A DNA stretch of 64,000 bases from LD21 sp963715785 (GCA_963715785.1 OY970276.1:4526001-4590000); one strand, 5' to 3'. Shown: positions 24,629-34,732, counted from the first letter of the stretch. Numbers and translations: made by a program. The notes: generated by a model from the letters alone, not told the origin.

Positions 24629-27049
24629 CTACTCATATTTTAGAGATTGAGCAGGGTTTATAGCCGCAGTCTTTAATATCCTATAACTGATTGTAATTAA
24701 AGCTATCCCAAGAGCGATTGTGAGGCCTGCAAAAAAGCTGAACATCCCAAGGTTGATCCTGTAATAGAAGTTCTGAAGCCATTTACCTGCAATATAATAT
24801 ACCAGCGGCCAGGCAATTATAGCAGAAATTGATACAAGTATTACAATCTCACGAGATATTACAACATAGATACCTGCTACCGAAGATCCCATTGCTTTTC
24901 TCACTCCGATCTCCTTAGTACGCTGTTCAACAGTAAAAGATGTGAGTCCGAACAGTCCCAAAGCAGCAATAAATATTGCAAGTATTGAGAATACCACCGC
25001 CATGCGGGCATTTTGTTTTTCCTGAACATACATTTGTTCAAAATCAGCATCAACGAAGTAGTATTGCAAAGGCGTGTTCGAAGCATATTCTTTCCATACT
25101 TTTTCAATGTCGCTAATCGTTTTTGAATAATTCTTCGCTGACAGCTTAACAGTAATGTAACCCCAAAAGAAATTATCGGTCTGAAAACAGAGAATGCATG
25201 GTCCGATAGGATTTCTGAGTGATTCAAAATTGAAATTTTTTACCACGCCTATAACCGGGATATACTTCCTTGATCCGGCCTCGCCAGGCTGCATGAATCT
25301 TGCTTTCTCAGGATCGGGAATCCCGAAATTCTTTACAACACTTTCATTTATCAGACAAGCATCCTTATCCGTAGAGAATGACTCCTTAAATGATCTGCCT
25401 GATGCAAGCTTCATGCCATATGTATCGAGGTAATCATAATCAACCCAATTGGTTACCATGAGGAATGACTCGTCCTTTCTGCCTTCCAGTCCATATCCGT
25501 TATTATTGTTTGTGCGACCGGGGACAGCCGTGGAGCTTGAAATATTGACCACTCCGGAAATCTGCTTCACGGACTCTTTAAATGACTTCATTTTCTGTCC
25601 AATAGCTTCTGCCCGGTTTATGACTATCAGCTGGTTCTTGTTGAAGCCTACATCCTTGTTAAGCATATAATTAATCTGCCGGTACATTATCATTGTGCAT
25701 ACTATCAACAAGATAGACACGGAGAACTGGAAAACAACAAGTACCCTTCTCAACCTTCCATTTTTCATGCTGTTTTTAACACTTCCCTTTAACACTTCAT
25801 AAGGATTAAAGGATGAGAGAAAGAATGCCGGATAGCTTCCAGAGAGTAAACCGACAATCACTGCGAAAAGGATCAGAACAGGAATTGTATACCAGTCAGA
25901 TAAAAGATTAAGCTTAAGGGTTGCACCAAGCATATTATTAAAATACGGAAGTGTGATTTTAATAAATATCAATGCTATGATTAATGAAATAAATGCAAGT
26001 ATAAATGATTCTGAAAGGAATTGGGCAATTAGCATTCCACGTGTTGAGCCGCCGATCTTTTTTATCCCGACTTCCTTTGCTCTTTTTGCTGCCTGAGCAG
26101 TTGACAGGTTCATAAAATTGATTGCAGCTATGAGAACTATCAGGATGGCGATACCACCGAAAATCAGCAGATACTTTGGATCACTCGCAGCTTTAAACTC
26201 CTGCTGAATAGAAGGATCGAGGTGGACATCTTTAAGATTCTGAAGGAAAAACCTGTACTTATTGCCACTTTTGGTGAAATCCTCAGGAGAAATACCCATA
26301 TATTGCTGGATCTCAGGACCGACATACTTAAGAAGCATTTCCGGATACTTTGCATCAATTGTTTTATAATCCGCATTAGGTTTAAGCAGAAGGTAGGTAC
26401 TAAAGCTGTTACTGAGCCATATCGTCTGGTTTGCCCTTGGATTGGTGAGAAATGAAGTAAGCATGCTGGCTTCAAAGTGACAATTCCCCGGAACATCCGC
26501 CATTACACCCGTGACAATATATCTTACCGAGTCGGAGCCGATTTTCAACGGCTTGTCAATAGGATTTTCACTGCCGAATATCCTTTTCGACATTGATTCC
26601 GAAAGAACAACTTTATGGGGTGCATTAAGAAGATTCCTGACATCGCCTTTCAAAACCGGGATCGAAAAAAGATTAAAGAATGATGAATCTGCCTCGAGTA
26701 TGTGCTCATCAGTAAACGACTGGTTCAAATATTCCACAACAGAAGGGCCTATCTGGGTCATACGGCAATAATCCTCAATTTCCGGAAATTCCCGTAGCAT
26801 TGTTGGTCCCATTATGGCCGGTGACGTAGCTATAGTAACTTCCTGACCGCCAATCTTGCCATTTAGTATTGTCCGGTATATCCTGTCTTTCTTTACATTA
26901 AATTTATCAAAACTGGCCTCATTTATAACGTATAATGAAATAAGGAGACTGCAGGTAATTCCAATTGACAGCCCAAGAACATTTATAATGATGTAAGCGC
27001 GTTGTCTTTTGAATGATCTTAAGCTGTGCTTGATGAGGTTGTTTAACAT
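24629..27049 (-). CDS. MacB/FtsX-type ABC transporter permease
   Basis: This 806-residue membrane protein has the two-half architecture common in Bacteroidota. TM1 at about residues 20-41 precedes a MacB periplasmic core domain, then an FtsX domain with three TM helices (about 280-400). A second periplasmic core follows (about 440-660), then a second FtsX domain whose helix has TVEQRTKEIGVRKAMGSS, a conserved coupling motif. Such permeases export antimicrobial peptides or lipoproteins or act in mechanotransmission with an ATPase partner. No ATPase gene is adjacent, so it must use one in trans. It is a single gene. Confidence 0.92.
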   Translation of the reverse strand: MLNNLIKHSLRSFKRQRAYIIINVLGLSIGITCSLLISLYVINEASFDKFNVKKDRIYRTILNGKIGGQEVTIATSPAIMGPTMLREFPEIEDYCRMTQIGPSVVEYLNQSFTDEHILEADSSFFNLFSIPVLKGDVRNLLNAPHKVVLSESMSKRIFGSENPIDKPLKIGSDSVRYIVTGVMADVPGNCHFEASMLTSFLTNPRANQTIWLSNSFSTYLLLKPNADYKTIDAKYPEMLLKYVGPEIQQYMGISPEDFTKSGNKYRFFLQNLKDVHLDPSIQQEFKAASDPKYLLIFGGIAILIVLIAAINFMNLSTAQAAKRAKEVGIKKIGGSTRGMLIAQFLSESFILAFISLIIALIFIKITLPYFNNMLGATLKLNLLSDWYTIPVLILFAVIVGLLSGSYPAFFLSSFNPYEVLKGSVKNSMKNGRLRRVLVVFQFSVSILLIVCTMIMYRQINYMLNKDVGFNKNQLIVINRAEAIGQKMKSFKESVKQISGVVNISSSTAVPGRTNNNNGYGLEGRKDESFLMVTNWVDYDYLDTYGMKLASGRSFKESFSTDKDACLINESVVKNFGIPDPEKARFMQPGEAGSRKYIPVIGVVKNFNFESLRNPIGPCILCFQTDNFFWGYITVKLSAKNYSKTISDIEKVWKEYASNTPLQYYFVDADFEQMYVQEKQNARMAVVFSILAIFIAALGLFGLTSFTVEQRTKEIGVRKAMGSSVAGIYVVISREIVILVSISAIIAWPLVYYIAGKWLQNFYYRINLGMFSFFAGLTIALGIALITISYRILKTAAINPAQSLKYE

Positions 27050-27180
27050 GTCGGTCAGTTTTAGCGGTTATATTTAAATTTTTTAATTGAAGTTCATTCC
27101 TGCAATAGTATTTTTAAGGATTTCCTTTAATAGACGAAATAAAATAATTTGTGCTGCAATAAGTATGAAATTGTGGAATT

Positions 27181-27310
27181 CTAATTTGAAATAACCTTAT
27201 TCAGCCATTCGTAGAACAAAGGCAGGCTCTGGTCATCAATCAGTCCATGTCCACCTTCGGCAGTAGTGATAATATCAACCCTGGCGCCATTACATCTGAG
27301 GCCCATTTCC
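27181..27310 (-). pseudogene. C-terminal remnant of an alpha/beta-hydrolase-like protein
   Basis: Immediately after the DUF3795 stop codon (27290-27292), an overlapping frame continues for about 41 codons. It contains NGARVDIITTAEGGHGLI and ends LPLFYEWLNKVISN. GGHG followed by a FYEWLNK-type final helix is the usual end of prolyl-oligopeptidase/dienelactone-type hydrolases, with the catalytic His in GGHG. No upstream hydrolase sequence exists, so this looks like the tail of a gene whose front was deleted or replaced. Confidence 0.45.
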
Positions 27311-27721
27311 AACCTGGATTTTGCCTTTAAAATAACGAAGCTTAATTTCTGTCGACCTGTCGAGAAACTCCTCAATGCCTGAATTTTTTATTGTGCAGAG
27401 GTTGAATATCTTCATGTTGTGCGGAAGAATCTCAGCTCTGTCGGCGGCCGGATGCAGTTTTCTGCACGGAAACTCTTCGCACTCATAACAAAAGCTTATG
27501 TTCCTTCCTTCGTAACAAGAAAATGTTTTGCATTTTTCCCCGATCACCGGACACATCCCCATTATTGCCCGGCAGCCCTTGCAGGGAATACTTTCTTTCG
27601 GAATACCTCTTTCAATGAGCCGAGTGTAAAGTTGTGAATTCTCTTCACATGTATGCATTTCGCATATACCGCAATCCATGCCACATGGTGCGACCATATT
27701 AATTCTTTCCTCAGTAAACAT
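27290..27721 (-). CDS. DUF3795 domain protein (Cys-rich)
   Basis: The Met at 27721 gives a 143-residue protein (MFTEERINMVAPCGMDCG). An upstream start at 27805 would add 28 residues that do not resemble the family. The DUF3795 pattern is clear: APCGMDCGICEMHTC, then PCKGCRAIMGMCPVIGEKC, then CYECEEFPC. These are at least ten cysteines, which probably bind zinc or an Fe-S cluster. The function is undetermined in the family. It ends in NGPQM directly at a hydrolase remnant, so the extreme C-terminus may have been altered by the rearrangement. Confidence 0.8.
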   Translation of the reverse strand: MFTEERINMVAPCGMDCGICEMHTCEENSQLYTRLIERGIPKESIPCKGCRAIMGMCPVIGEKCKTFSCYEGRNISFCYECEEFPCRKLHPAADRAEILPHNMKIFNLCTIKNSGIEEFLDRSTEIKLRYFKGKIQVGNGPQM

Positions 27722-27908
27722 AATTTCCCTTTTTGATATCCAAATATCAAAAAAGTTATTCAATTTTAAAAGGATAAAATACTCATATTCCCGGTCAGCC
27801 CTCATTAGAAGCTATTCAGCCAGTTTGGGTTGCTCCCATTTTTTCCGTCGAATTTACAATTAACATTAACATAAAAAAATTGTTTCTTTGCAGAAAATAA
27901 ATTGAAGG

Positions 27909-28868
27909 ATGATTAAGAAATCAAACTTAAAACAGCAGAGAAAGGTGGTGATAGTTGGTGCAGGTGCTGTGGGTGCGACCTATTGTTATGCGCTCGCCCA
28001 GAGCGGACTCGCTGATGAGATTGTTTTGACCGACAGGAATGAAGATCTCATGAAGGGTCAGGTGCTCGACCTGGTGCACGGTCAGACATTTTTTCCAACT
28101 GTTGCGATTCGCTCAGGAACATCCGAAGATTACAAGGATGCCCAGCTGGTGGTCATTACCGCAGGTGCAGCCCAGAAGCCTGGTGAAACCAGACTTGAGC
28201 TGATAAAGAAAAATGCAGCCATAACCGGAACGATAGCGGAAGAAATTGCCGGATCGGGATGTGAAGGCATAATGCTCGTAGTAAGTAATCCGGTTGATGT
28301 TCTCACCTATGTGGCCCTGAAAAGATCAGGCTGGCCAAAAGAAAGAGTGATTGGATCCGGAACAGTTCTGGACAGTTCAAGATTCAGGCATCTTCTGAGC
28401 AAACACTGTAATGTTGACGTTCATAATGTTCATGCATATATACTTGGCGAACATGGTGACAGTGAATTTGCTGCATGGTCGATGACAAATATTGCAGGGA
28501 TTGGCATCGACGAATTCTGCCCTGTTTGCGGCGGCTGTGCCGGCTGGAAAACACAAAAGAGTATGATTGAAGAACAGGTACGCAATTCAGCCTACCATAT
28601 CATCAATTATAAAGGTTCGACCCAGTTTGCAGTAGGACTTGCACTTGTCAGGATTACCGGAGCAATACTCCGGAGCCAGAATACAATTCTGTCGGTCTCC
28701 ACCCTCGTTGATTCCCATTTCGGCATAAATGATATATGCCTGAGCGTACCCTGTATTGTGTCTGACAGAGGAGTAACAAGAATTATTGAGAGCCCCTTGT
28801 CATCAGTGGAGCTCGGGTTAATGGCAAAATCAGCTCAGATCCTGAGAAAAGCTATTGATTCAATCTGA
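27909..28868 (+). CDS. ldh: L-lactate dehydrogenase
   Basis: This 319-residue cytoplasmic enzyme interconverts pyruvate and L-lactate with NADH. The Rossmann motif GAGAVG is at 17-22. Gln89 in the substrate-specificity loop (GAAQKPGETRL) indicates lactate rather than malate dehydrogenase, where Arg would be expected. VSNPVDVLTY and the catalytic His182 in LGEHGDSE are present. The length is standard. A run of Cys residues (CPVCGGC) in the region after the active-site loop is unusual and of unknown meaning. It is a single gene and fits fermentative growth. Confidence 0.93.
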   Translation: MIKKSNLKQQRKVVIVGAGAVGATYCYALAQSGLADEIVLTDRNEDLMKGQVLDLVHGQTFFPTVAIRSGTSEDYKDAQLVVITAGAAQKPGETRLELIKKNAAITGTIAEEIAGSGCEGIMLVVSNPVDVLTYVALKRSGWPKERVIGSGTVLDSSRFRHLLSKHCNVDVHNVHAYILGEHGDSEFAAWSMTNIAGIGIDEFCPVCGGCAGWKTQKSMIEEQVRNSAYHIINYKGSTQFAVGLALVRITGAILRSQNTILSVSTLVDSHFGINDICLSVPCIVSDRGVTRIIESPLSSVELGLMAKSAQILRKAIDSI

Positions 28869-28973
28869 CACAATTACTTATCTTTATCTTTTAGAAATCA
28901 ATAACAAAAATATCTGTACAAAATCAGAGTTATATTATCATATTTATTTTAATCCCCTCCAAAAATCACATTC

Positions 28974-31016
28974 ATGAAAAAACAATATTTCCTCTCTGCG
29001 CTTCTTATTTCAGCAGTAATGACATTTTTATCATGTACCCAGGTAAAGAAAGAATCGTTGGCCGACGCTTTAGTCTCACACATTGATTCCACAATTAAGC
29101 CGGGTAATGATTTCTTCCAGTTTGCAAACGGAAAGTGGTTTAAGCAGAATCCAATTCCCCCGAGCGAGCAGAGCAACGGCATCTGGCAGCTTATTCAGGA
29201 TACAATTAATGCTCAGATCTGCAGTGTATGCGAAACGTCGGCAGCTATAAAAGATGCACCCCTGGGGACAAATAAACAAAAAATAGGTGATTTCTTTTTT
29301 ACAGGGATGGACAGTATATCCCTTAATAAAAATGGAATCTCAGATTTAAAGAATGATCTGAAAATGATTGATGATATTAATAATATAAATGGCTTAATAA
29401 AAGCAGCAGCATATCTTCACTCTATCGGCGGTTCGCCTTTGTTCAGGTTCAGCGTTTCCCAGGACGACAAAATAAGCAGCAAGAATGCGGTCTTTATATC
29501 ACAGGGAGGCTTAAGTCTGCCTGACCGCAGCTTTTATTTCGACGATGACAGCCGGGCGGTGACAATACGCCAGAAATTTGTTACACATCTGAAGAATGCA
29601 TTTATTATATTGGGTTATAGTCCTGAGAAAGCCGCGACCTCTGCCGCCGGAATGATGAAACTTGAAACGGCAATAGCAGGATCTTCACGAAAACGTGAGG
29701 CAACACGCGATCCCTGGCTGAACTACAATAAAATGACTTATAAGCAGCTTACAATGGCTGCCCCGGCCATTGACTGGAAAATATATTTGAATGAAGAGGG
29801 TTTGCATAATGTTGACAGTGTGATTATTGGACAGCCTGAATTCCTAAATGCTGTTGATGGATACCTGAAAACATACTCTCTATCTGACTGGAAGGATTAC
29901 CTTAAATATAATCTCATCAGACTTTTTTCGGGATATGTCGACGACAATACATACATGGAGTTTTATAATTTTTATTCGGGTACACTTCGCGGGGTAAAAG
30001 AACCCAAACCTCGATGGAAGCGTGTTGTCGAGCAAACAGATCGTTCACTTGGAGATCTCATAGGTCAGGTGTATACCGAAGAATATTTGCCGAAGGGAAC
30101 AAAAGATAAGATGCTCACTATCGGGAATGATATCAAAACAGTCTTTACGGGGAGAATAAAATCCCTCGATTGGATGAGCAATGCAACAAAAGAAAAAGCT
30201 CTTTATAAACTCTCATCAGTGATAATGAAAGTTGGTTATCCTGATAAATGGAAGGATATGAGCTCCATGCAGATTGATCGGTCGTCATATGCCAGGAATA
30301 TTATCAGCGCCAACAGATGGCGAATAAATTATATGATTTCAAAGTACGGGAAACCTGTCGATCGAACAGAATGGGACATGGAGCCTCAGACCTATAACGC
30401 TTATTACAATCCATCCAATAATGAGGTATGCATTCCCGGGTGCAATATTATCGTTCCGGGATATGAAGGCAAGATGGCCGATGATGCAATCTTATATTCT
30501 TTAATCGGAGCTACATTCGGACATGAGATCACGCACGGTTTTGATGATCAGGGAGCTAAGTACAACTCACTCGGAAATCTTCAGAACTGGTGGACCGCTG
30601 ATGACAGCTTAAAATTCGCCGGAAAAACCAAAATGATCGTCAGGCAATTCAATAACTATATCGCGGTTGATAGTCTGCATATTAATGGTGACCTTACACA
30701 AGGCGAGAACATAGCCGATCTTGGCGGAATAATCATGGCGTTCGAGGCGTTCAAGAATACTGACCAGTATAAAAACAACACGTTTATTGCGGGGTATAGC
30801 CCGGCTCAGCGATTCTTCCTTGGCTACGCCCTTGCCTGGATGGTAAATGAGCGACCCGAAGCAGTGGCCAGCCAGGTGAAAAGCAATGAACACTCACCTG
30901 CTAAATTCAGGGTTAATGGTCCTCTGTCAAATATGCCTGAATTTTATCAGGCCTTCGGAGTAAAAAAAGGAGACGACCTATGGGTTTCTGACAGTATGAG
31001 AGTAAAGATATGGTAA
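28974..31016 (+). CDS. pepO: M13-family (neprilysin-like) metallopeptidase, lipoprotein
   Basis: This 680-residue zinc endopeptidase is anchored by a lipobox (LSC, Cys21). The M13 N-terminal domain starts near residue 35 (DFFQFANGKWFKQNPIPP). The catalytic domain has the zinc motif HEITH (His517, Glu518, His521) and the third ligand Glu578 in ENIADLGG. NAYYNPSNNEV is the substrate-binding motif upstream. The chain ends in VW-type residues (DSMRVKIW), as PepO homologues do. It probably trims oligopeptides in the periplasm or at the surface. It is a single gene. Confidence 0.93.
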   Translation: MKKQYFLSALLISAVMTFLSCTQVKKESLADALVSHIDSTIKPGNDFFQFANGKWFKQNPIPPSEQSNGIWQLIQDTINAQICSVCETSAAIKDAPLGTNKQKIGDFFFTGMDSISLNKNGISDLKNDLKMIDDINNINGLIKAAAYLHSIGGSPLFRFSVSQDDKISSKNAVFISQGGLSLPDRSFYFDDDSRAVTIRQKFVTHLKNAFIILGYSPEKAATSAAGMMKLETAIAGSSRKREATRDPWLNYNKMTYKQLTMAAPAIDWKIYLNEEGLHNVDSVIIGQPEFLNAVDGYLKTYSLSDWKDYLKYNLIRLFSGYVDDNTYMEFYNFYSGTLRGVKEPKPRWKRVVEQTDRSLGDLIGQVYTEEYLPKGTKDKMLTIGNDIKTVFTGRIKSLDWMSNATKEKALYKLSSVIMKVGYPDKWKDMSSMQIDRSSYARNIISANRWRINYMISKYGKPVDRTEWDMEPQTYNAYYNPSNNEVCIPGCNIIVPGYEGKMADDAILYSLIGATFGHEITHGFDDQGAKYNSLGNLQNWWTADDSLKFAGKTKMIVRQFNNYIAVDSLHINGDLTQGENIADLGGIIMAFEAFKNTDQYKNNTFIAGYSPAQRFFLGYALAWMVNERPEAVASQVKSNEHSPAKFRVNGPLSNMPEFYQAFGVKKGDDLWVSDSMRVKIW

Positions 31017-31069
31017 GTACAACAGGTTCAGAGATTTATTGATATATTTTATATTTTCTCAGGAAATCT

Positions 31070-31381
31070 TCAGATCTCCTGATCATAAATCCGAAGCTTG
31101 TTTTTAAGAGCGGTTATTTCGTCGTGCATGGAATTAATGCGTTGCAGCAGATAATTTATTGTCTCTATTCCTTCCAGGTTTATGTCCAGCTCGTAATACA
31201 ACCTGATAAATTTTTCAAGCCGGGGCAACTGTGCTGCTTCAATAAAACCGGCTTCTTTTATCGTTGTAATCTCAACGAGCCCGCTATCCTGCAGCGAAGT
31301 GACAAATGAGATTTCAATTTCATGACTGGTGCAAAACTCTTCAAGAGGGATCAAATATTCTGTTTCCATGATAGTCCGCAT
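31070..31381 (-). CDS. cbpM: Chaperone modulator CbpM
   Basis: This 103-residue MerR-like (HTH_2) protein starts with EYLIPLEEFCTSHEIEISFVTSL, the CbpM N-terminal helix-turn-helix-like domain, and ends in a coiled coil (EITALKNKL). CbpM binds the CbpA J domain and restrains its co-chaperone activity. It begins 4 bp after the cbpA stop, the classic operon order. A second Met four residues in (METEY) would leave a 16-nt gap and is also possible. Confidence 0.85.
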   Translation of the reverse strand: MRTIMETEYLIPLEEFCTSHEIEISFVTSLQDSGLVEITTIKEAGFIEAAQLPRLEKFIRLYYELDINLEGIETINYLLQRINSMHDEITALKNKLRIYDQEI

Positions 31382-31385
31382 TTAT

Positions 31386-32270
31386 TTATAGTTCAGATAG
31401 CTGGCTAAATAATTTCTTCTGCTTATCCGTTAAATTCGTAGGAATTTTAACAAAGTATGTTATATACAAATCACCGAAGCGACCTTCGTTTTTATACACT
31501 GGAAAACCTTTGTCCTTCAATTTTACTTTGCTGCCATTTTGAGTCTCAGGCTTAACCTTTAATTTAACCTTCCCGCTTAATGTCTCCAGGGTTATTTCCC
31601 CTCCTAACACAGCAGTATATAAATCGAGATCAACTGTCGTATATAAATCATTCCCCAGTCTTTTAAAATTCGGATGAGGGGCTATGGAGAAAGAAATAAA
31701 AAGATCACCATCGGGACCTCCGTTCATTCCTTTTCCTCCATGACCTGGGATCCTTATAGTCTGACCATTCTCAATACCTGCAGGTATAGTAATTCTGATT
31801 TTTTTACCGTTTACATTCAAAGTTTGTTTATGAGTCTGATAAGCATCCAGAAGACCGAGTTGCAGTTCAGAAGTATAATCCTCACCTCTGAATTTCACCC
31901 TGCTTCTGGCAGACCTTGCACCTCCTCCGAACAAAGATTCAAAAAAATCAGAAAATTCTCCTTCTGAGTCTGAATTGAAATTCCGGGTCCTGCCGGCGCC
32001 CTGTGGTTGACGCTGGTATTGCCTTTGCTTTTCAAACTCTTCTGAATGCTGCCAGTCTTTTCCATACTGGTCATACTTTTTTCTCTTTTCCGGATCGCTG
32101 AGGACTTCATTAGCTTCGTTTATCTCCTGAAACTTTCTTTTTGCCTCCTTATCATTCGGGTTCAGATCGGGATGATATTTTCTCGCTAACTTACGGTAAG
32201 CGCTCTTTATGTCTTTTGTTGTTGCGGTTTTATCAATACCTAATAATTTGTAATAGTCTACGAAATCCAT
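31386..32270 (-). CDS. cbpA: DnaJ-type co-chaperone, CbpA-like
   Basis: This 294-residue protein has a J domain at residues 4-70 with the HPD motif at 33-35. A Gly/Arg/Gln-rich linker (about 75-120) and two C-terminal substrate-binding domains follow. No zinc-finger CxxCxGxG repeats are present, so it is the CbpA type and not DnaJ. It stimulates Hsp70 ATPase and may bind curved DNA. The neighbour cbpM (4 bp downstream) is its regulator. Confidence 0.92.
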   Translation of the reverse strand: MDFVDYYKLLGIDKTATTKDIKSAYRKLARKYHPDLNPNDKEAKRKFQEINEANEVLSDPEKRKKYDQYGKDWQHSEEFEKQRQYQRQPQGAGRTRNFNSDSEGEFSDFFESLFGGGARSARSRVKFRGEDYTSELQLGLLDAYQTHKQTLNVNGKKIRITIPAGIENGQTIRIPGHGGKGMNGGPDGDLFISFSIAPHPNFKRLGNDLYTTVDLDLYTAVLGGEITLETLSGKVKLKVKPETQNGSKVKLKDKGFPVYKNEGRFGDLYITYFVKIPTNLTDKQKKLFSQLSEL

Positions 32271-32386
32271 TTTGGTTTAATTATGTTGATCAGTTCTCAG
32301 AAAATGATAATTCTATGATCCAGTTCAAATTTAATAAATTGAACAGGATTATTAACTAAAAGTTTTATTTGCAAGCTTGTGTTGAT

Positions 32387-34534
32387 TCAATACCTTCGGA
32401 CAACTATATAGCCGGTTTCAGATTTTCCATTATCCGTTTTCAGAACATAAAAATAAGTATCGTCAGGCAATTGACGCCCGTTGTAATCTACCCCATTCCA
32501 CGAATTATCATACATGTTGTTTTTATATACCTCAACACCTCTCCTGTCAAAAACAATCAGGGCCATTTTTGTATTGTCACCTGGCTTCTTCACAACGAAA
32601 TAATCATTCTTCCCATCCATATTTGGAGTTATAAGAGTAGGCAGTGCAGGCGGCAGATCGCTGACAGTGATGACAACGGAATCAGAAGCAGCCGGACATA
32701 CTTTATTTGAAACTGTCCATAAAAATGAGTTTTTACCGAAGGCAAGCCCTGCTACTGCCGAATTTGCAGCTGTGTTGTCGAGAAGATCACCAGTACCTGA
32801 CAGAAGGGACCAAACCCCACTCTCATAATCATTTGCAAGCCTGGCATTCATAGTAGTTTCAAATTTTTGCTTGAGGAGCTGATCTGGTCCTCCGTCTGGC
32901 ACAGGAATATGATAAACGCTGACAATTACCGGTTTGATTGTAGAATACCCATCAGCAGAAGTTCCTTTGATATAGTATGTTCCGGCTGTTGCAGCAGTTG
33001 GTGTCGTAAATGAAATTGTTCCGGCAGCGTCTTTCCAGTAAGTGAAATTCAGATTCGGAGATGAACCTGCAATAACAGCCGGTGCAGTAATATTTATTGT
33101 TGAAGGAAAACATACCGGTTTAGGCTCAGTTATCACTACTAACGGAGGACCGGATAATTGATTTATTGCAAAACTGGCGGATGAAGTTGAAGTACACCCG
33201 GCAGAATTAGTGACTGTAAACGAATAAGTTCCTGCGGTAAGACCTGAAACAGTTTTTGTTGTACCTGTTCCCGGTATTGCTATATTTCCGGGATTAAGTG
33301 TCAATGACCACGACCCTGAAGCCGGTAACCCATTGAGTATCACACTTCCCTCCGGGTCATTCATATTAGGCTGGGTTATTGTGCCTATCAGAGGTGCGGG
33401 AGGAACATTTGGCTGCGCCGGGATCACTACATTGGCTGATAAACCTGATACGCATCCTGATGAAGTGGCAACACTAAAGGTGTATGTTCCTGCAGGCAGA
33501 CTGCCAAGGGTGGCACTAGTCCCGGATCCGCTTGTAATCACATTCCCAGGATAACGGGTCAGAGACCATGTTGTTCCTGAGGGTAATCCGTTCAGGACAA
33601 CGCTGCCTGTCATCAGTGAGCATGTCGGAGGTGTAATGGTACCGACTACCGGCGGAGAAGGCAACACAGGCTGGGCTGTTATTACTATTATTCCGGTAGA
33701 TTGTGAGGTGCATCCTGCTGAATTAGTAACAGTGTAGGTGTAAGATCCCTGTGTCAGTCCCTGTATTGATGAGGATGTCCCTGAACCCGATATCAAAATA
33801 TTCCCAGGTGACCGGGTAAGAGTCCAGTTGCCTGTGGAAGGTAAGCCTGACAAATTAACGCCACCGGTAGCTACTGTGCATGTTGGCTCAGTAATGGTTC
33901 CTACTACAGGCACTGAGGGAGAAGGAGGCGGAGAATCAATTTTCACATTAGAAGTAGGGGGCGAGATGCATCCCGACGAATTGGTTACCGTAAAGGTATA
34001 AGTTCCCGGTGCGATACCCGTTATTGATGTAGTACTCCCGGCACCGATGGTTGTGTTTCCCCCCGGGCTTGTTGTAATAGTCCAGTTACCACTTGGAAGA
34101 GCGCTCATTTCGATGCTGCCGGTCGGTATGTTGCAGGTTGGCTGAGTAATGGCGCCTGTAACAGGTACTGTGGGATTAATATCCACCATTAATGAATAAG
34201 ATGCAGAGGCTGCGTTACAATGGGAATTTTTTGGAATATCTGTTGTAACAGTAATTACCACGGTGCGGCCTGCATCAGATTTGACAGGAGTATATGTAAA
34301 ATTAAAAGGTGATCGGGTTGAGGATGCCGGATTCACTTTCCCGCCTCCGTCAGTGGTAATTACTACCCTGGAGGCACTTCCTCCGAATGTATTACCATCC
34401 AAAGTTAAAGGAGTTACCTCACACGTAACGCCACTGGTGCCGGTTAGAGAAACTGTCGGTGGATTAATACATTGCCCGAATGCTTTTAAAGAAATCAGAG
34501 AGAAAAGTGAAAACCAAAAAAAAGCCCTGGCCAT
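32387..34534 (-). CDS. Repeat-rich secreted protein with T9SS type B (gliding-associated) C-terminal domain
   Basis: This 715-residue protein has a signal peptide (ends FGQ, about residue 21). An Ig-like start precedes four tandem sandwich units of about 86 residues, each opening with VVGTITxPTC-type and closing with GTYTFTVTNSxGC (SprB-like repeats; the fourth has lost its Cys). A further Ig-like domain follows. The last 80 or so residues are the gliding motility-associated (CHU_C-type) sorting signal: ITPNMDGKNDYF, VFDRRGVEVYKN, NSWNGVDYNGRQLPDDTYFY and VVRRY at the end. It should be displayed on the cell surface as an adhesin-like protein. Confidence 0.85.
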   Translation of the reverse strand: MARAFFWFSLFSLISLKAFGQCINPPTVSLTGTSGVTCEVTPLTLDGNTFGGSASRVVITTDGGGKVNPASSTRSPFNFTYTPVKSDAGRTVVITVTTDIPKNSHCNAASASYSLMVDINPTVPVTGAITQPTCNIPTGSIEMSALPSGNWTITTSPGGNTTIGAGSTTSITGIAPGTYTFTVTNSSGCISPPTSNVKIDSPPPSPSVPVVGTITEPTCTVATGGVNLSGLPSTGNWTLTRSPGNILISGSGTSSSIQGLTQGSYTYTVTNSAGCTSQSTGIIVITAQPVLPSPPVVGTITPPTCSLMTGSVVLNGLPSGTTWSLTRYPGNVITSGSGTSATLGSLPAGTYTFSVATSSGCVSGLSANVVIPAQPNVPPAPLIGTITQPNMNDPEGSVILNGLPASGSWSLTLNPGNIAIPGTGTTKTVSGLTAGTYSFTVTNSAGCTSTSSASFAINQLSGPPLVVITEPKPVCFPSTINITAPAVIAGSSPNLNFTYWKDAAGTISFTTPTAATAGTYYIKGTSADGYSTIKPVIVSVYHIPVPDGGPDQLLKQKFETTMNARLANDYESGVWSLLSGTGDLLDNTAANSAVAGLAFGKNSFLWTVSNKVCPAASDSVVITVSDLPPALPTLITPNMDGKNDYFVVKKPGDNTKMALIVFDRRGVEVYKNNMYDNSWNGVDYNGRQLPDDTYFYVLKTDNGKSETGYIVVRRY
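33120..34180 (-). repeat. Four tandem SprB-like repeat units
   Basis: Four units of about 257 bp (about 86 residues each) lie head to tail within the T9SS type B protein. Unit starts are near 34171, 33913, 33657 and 33397 on the minus strand. They share GTITxPTC, a middle strand WxLTxxPGN and the closing GxYTFTVTNSxGC. The divergence suggests old duplications. The copy number could vary between strains. Confidence 0.6.
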
Positions 34535-34694
34535 TTCTTAATTATAATTCATACCATATAGAACAATATTGTGACATAAAGGTTCTACAATTCTTAACAA
34601 AAGACAGATTAAAAGCCGACGGATGAGGAAACTGCCAGACTCTATCACTATTGGCTTTGGGGGGTGTGCGTAAAATAGGAGTAAGAGGCGGAAT

Positions 34695-34732
34695 GAAAAA
34701 TAAAAAAAGGCTGCCCTTTTGAGCAGCCTCAT
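34695..34732 (-). terminator. Rho-independent terminator of the YD-repeat lipoprotein gene
   Basis: On the minus strand GGCTGC (34728-34723) and GCAGCC (34714-34709) form a stem with an 8-nt loop, followed by a run of seven T residues (34707-34701). It lies about 20 bp after the stop codon of the minus-strand lipoprotein gene. Confidence 0.85.

Noticed and set aside
28855..28886. TTG followed by TATCTTTA upstream of the M13 peptidase
   Set aside because: The spacing is acceptable but the -33 is minimal and the -7 has a mismatch, and the site overlaps the ldh stop region. It was not strong enough to list as a promoter.
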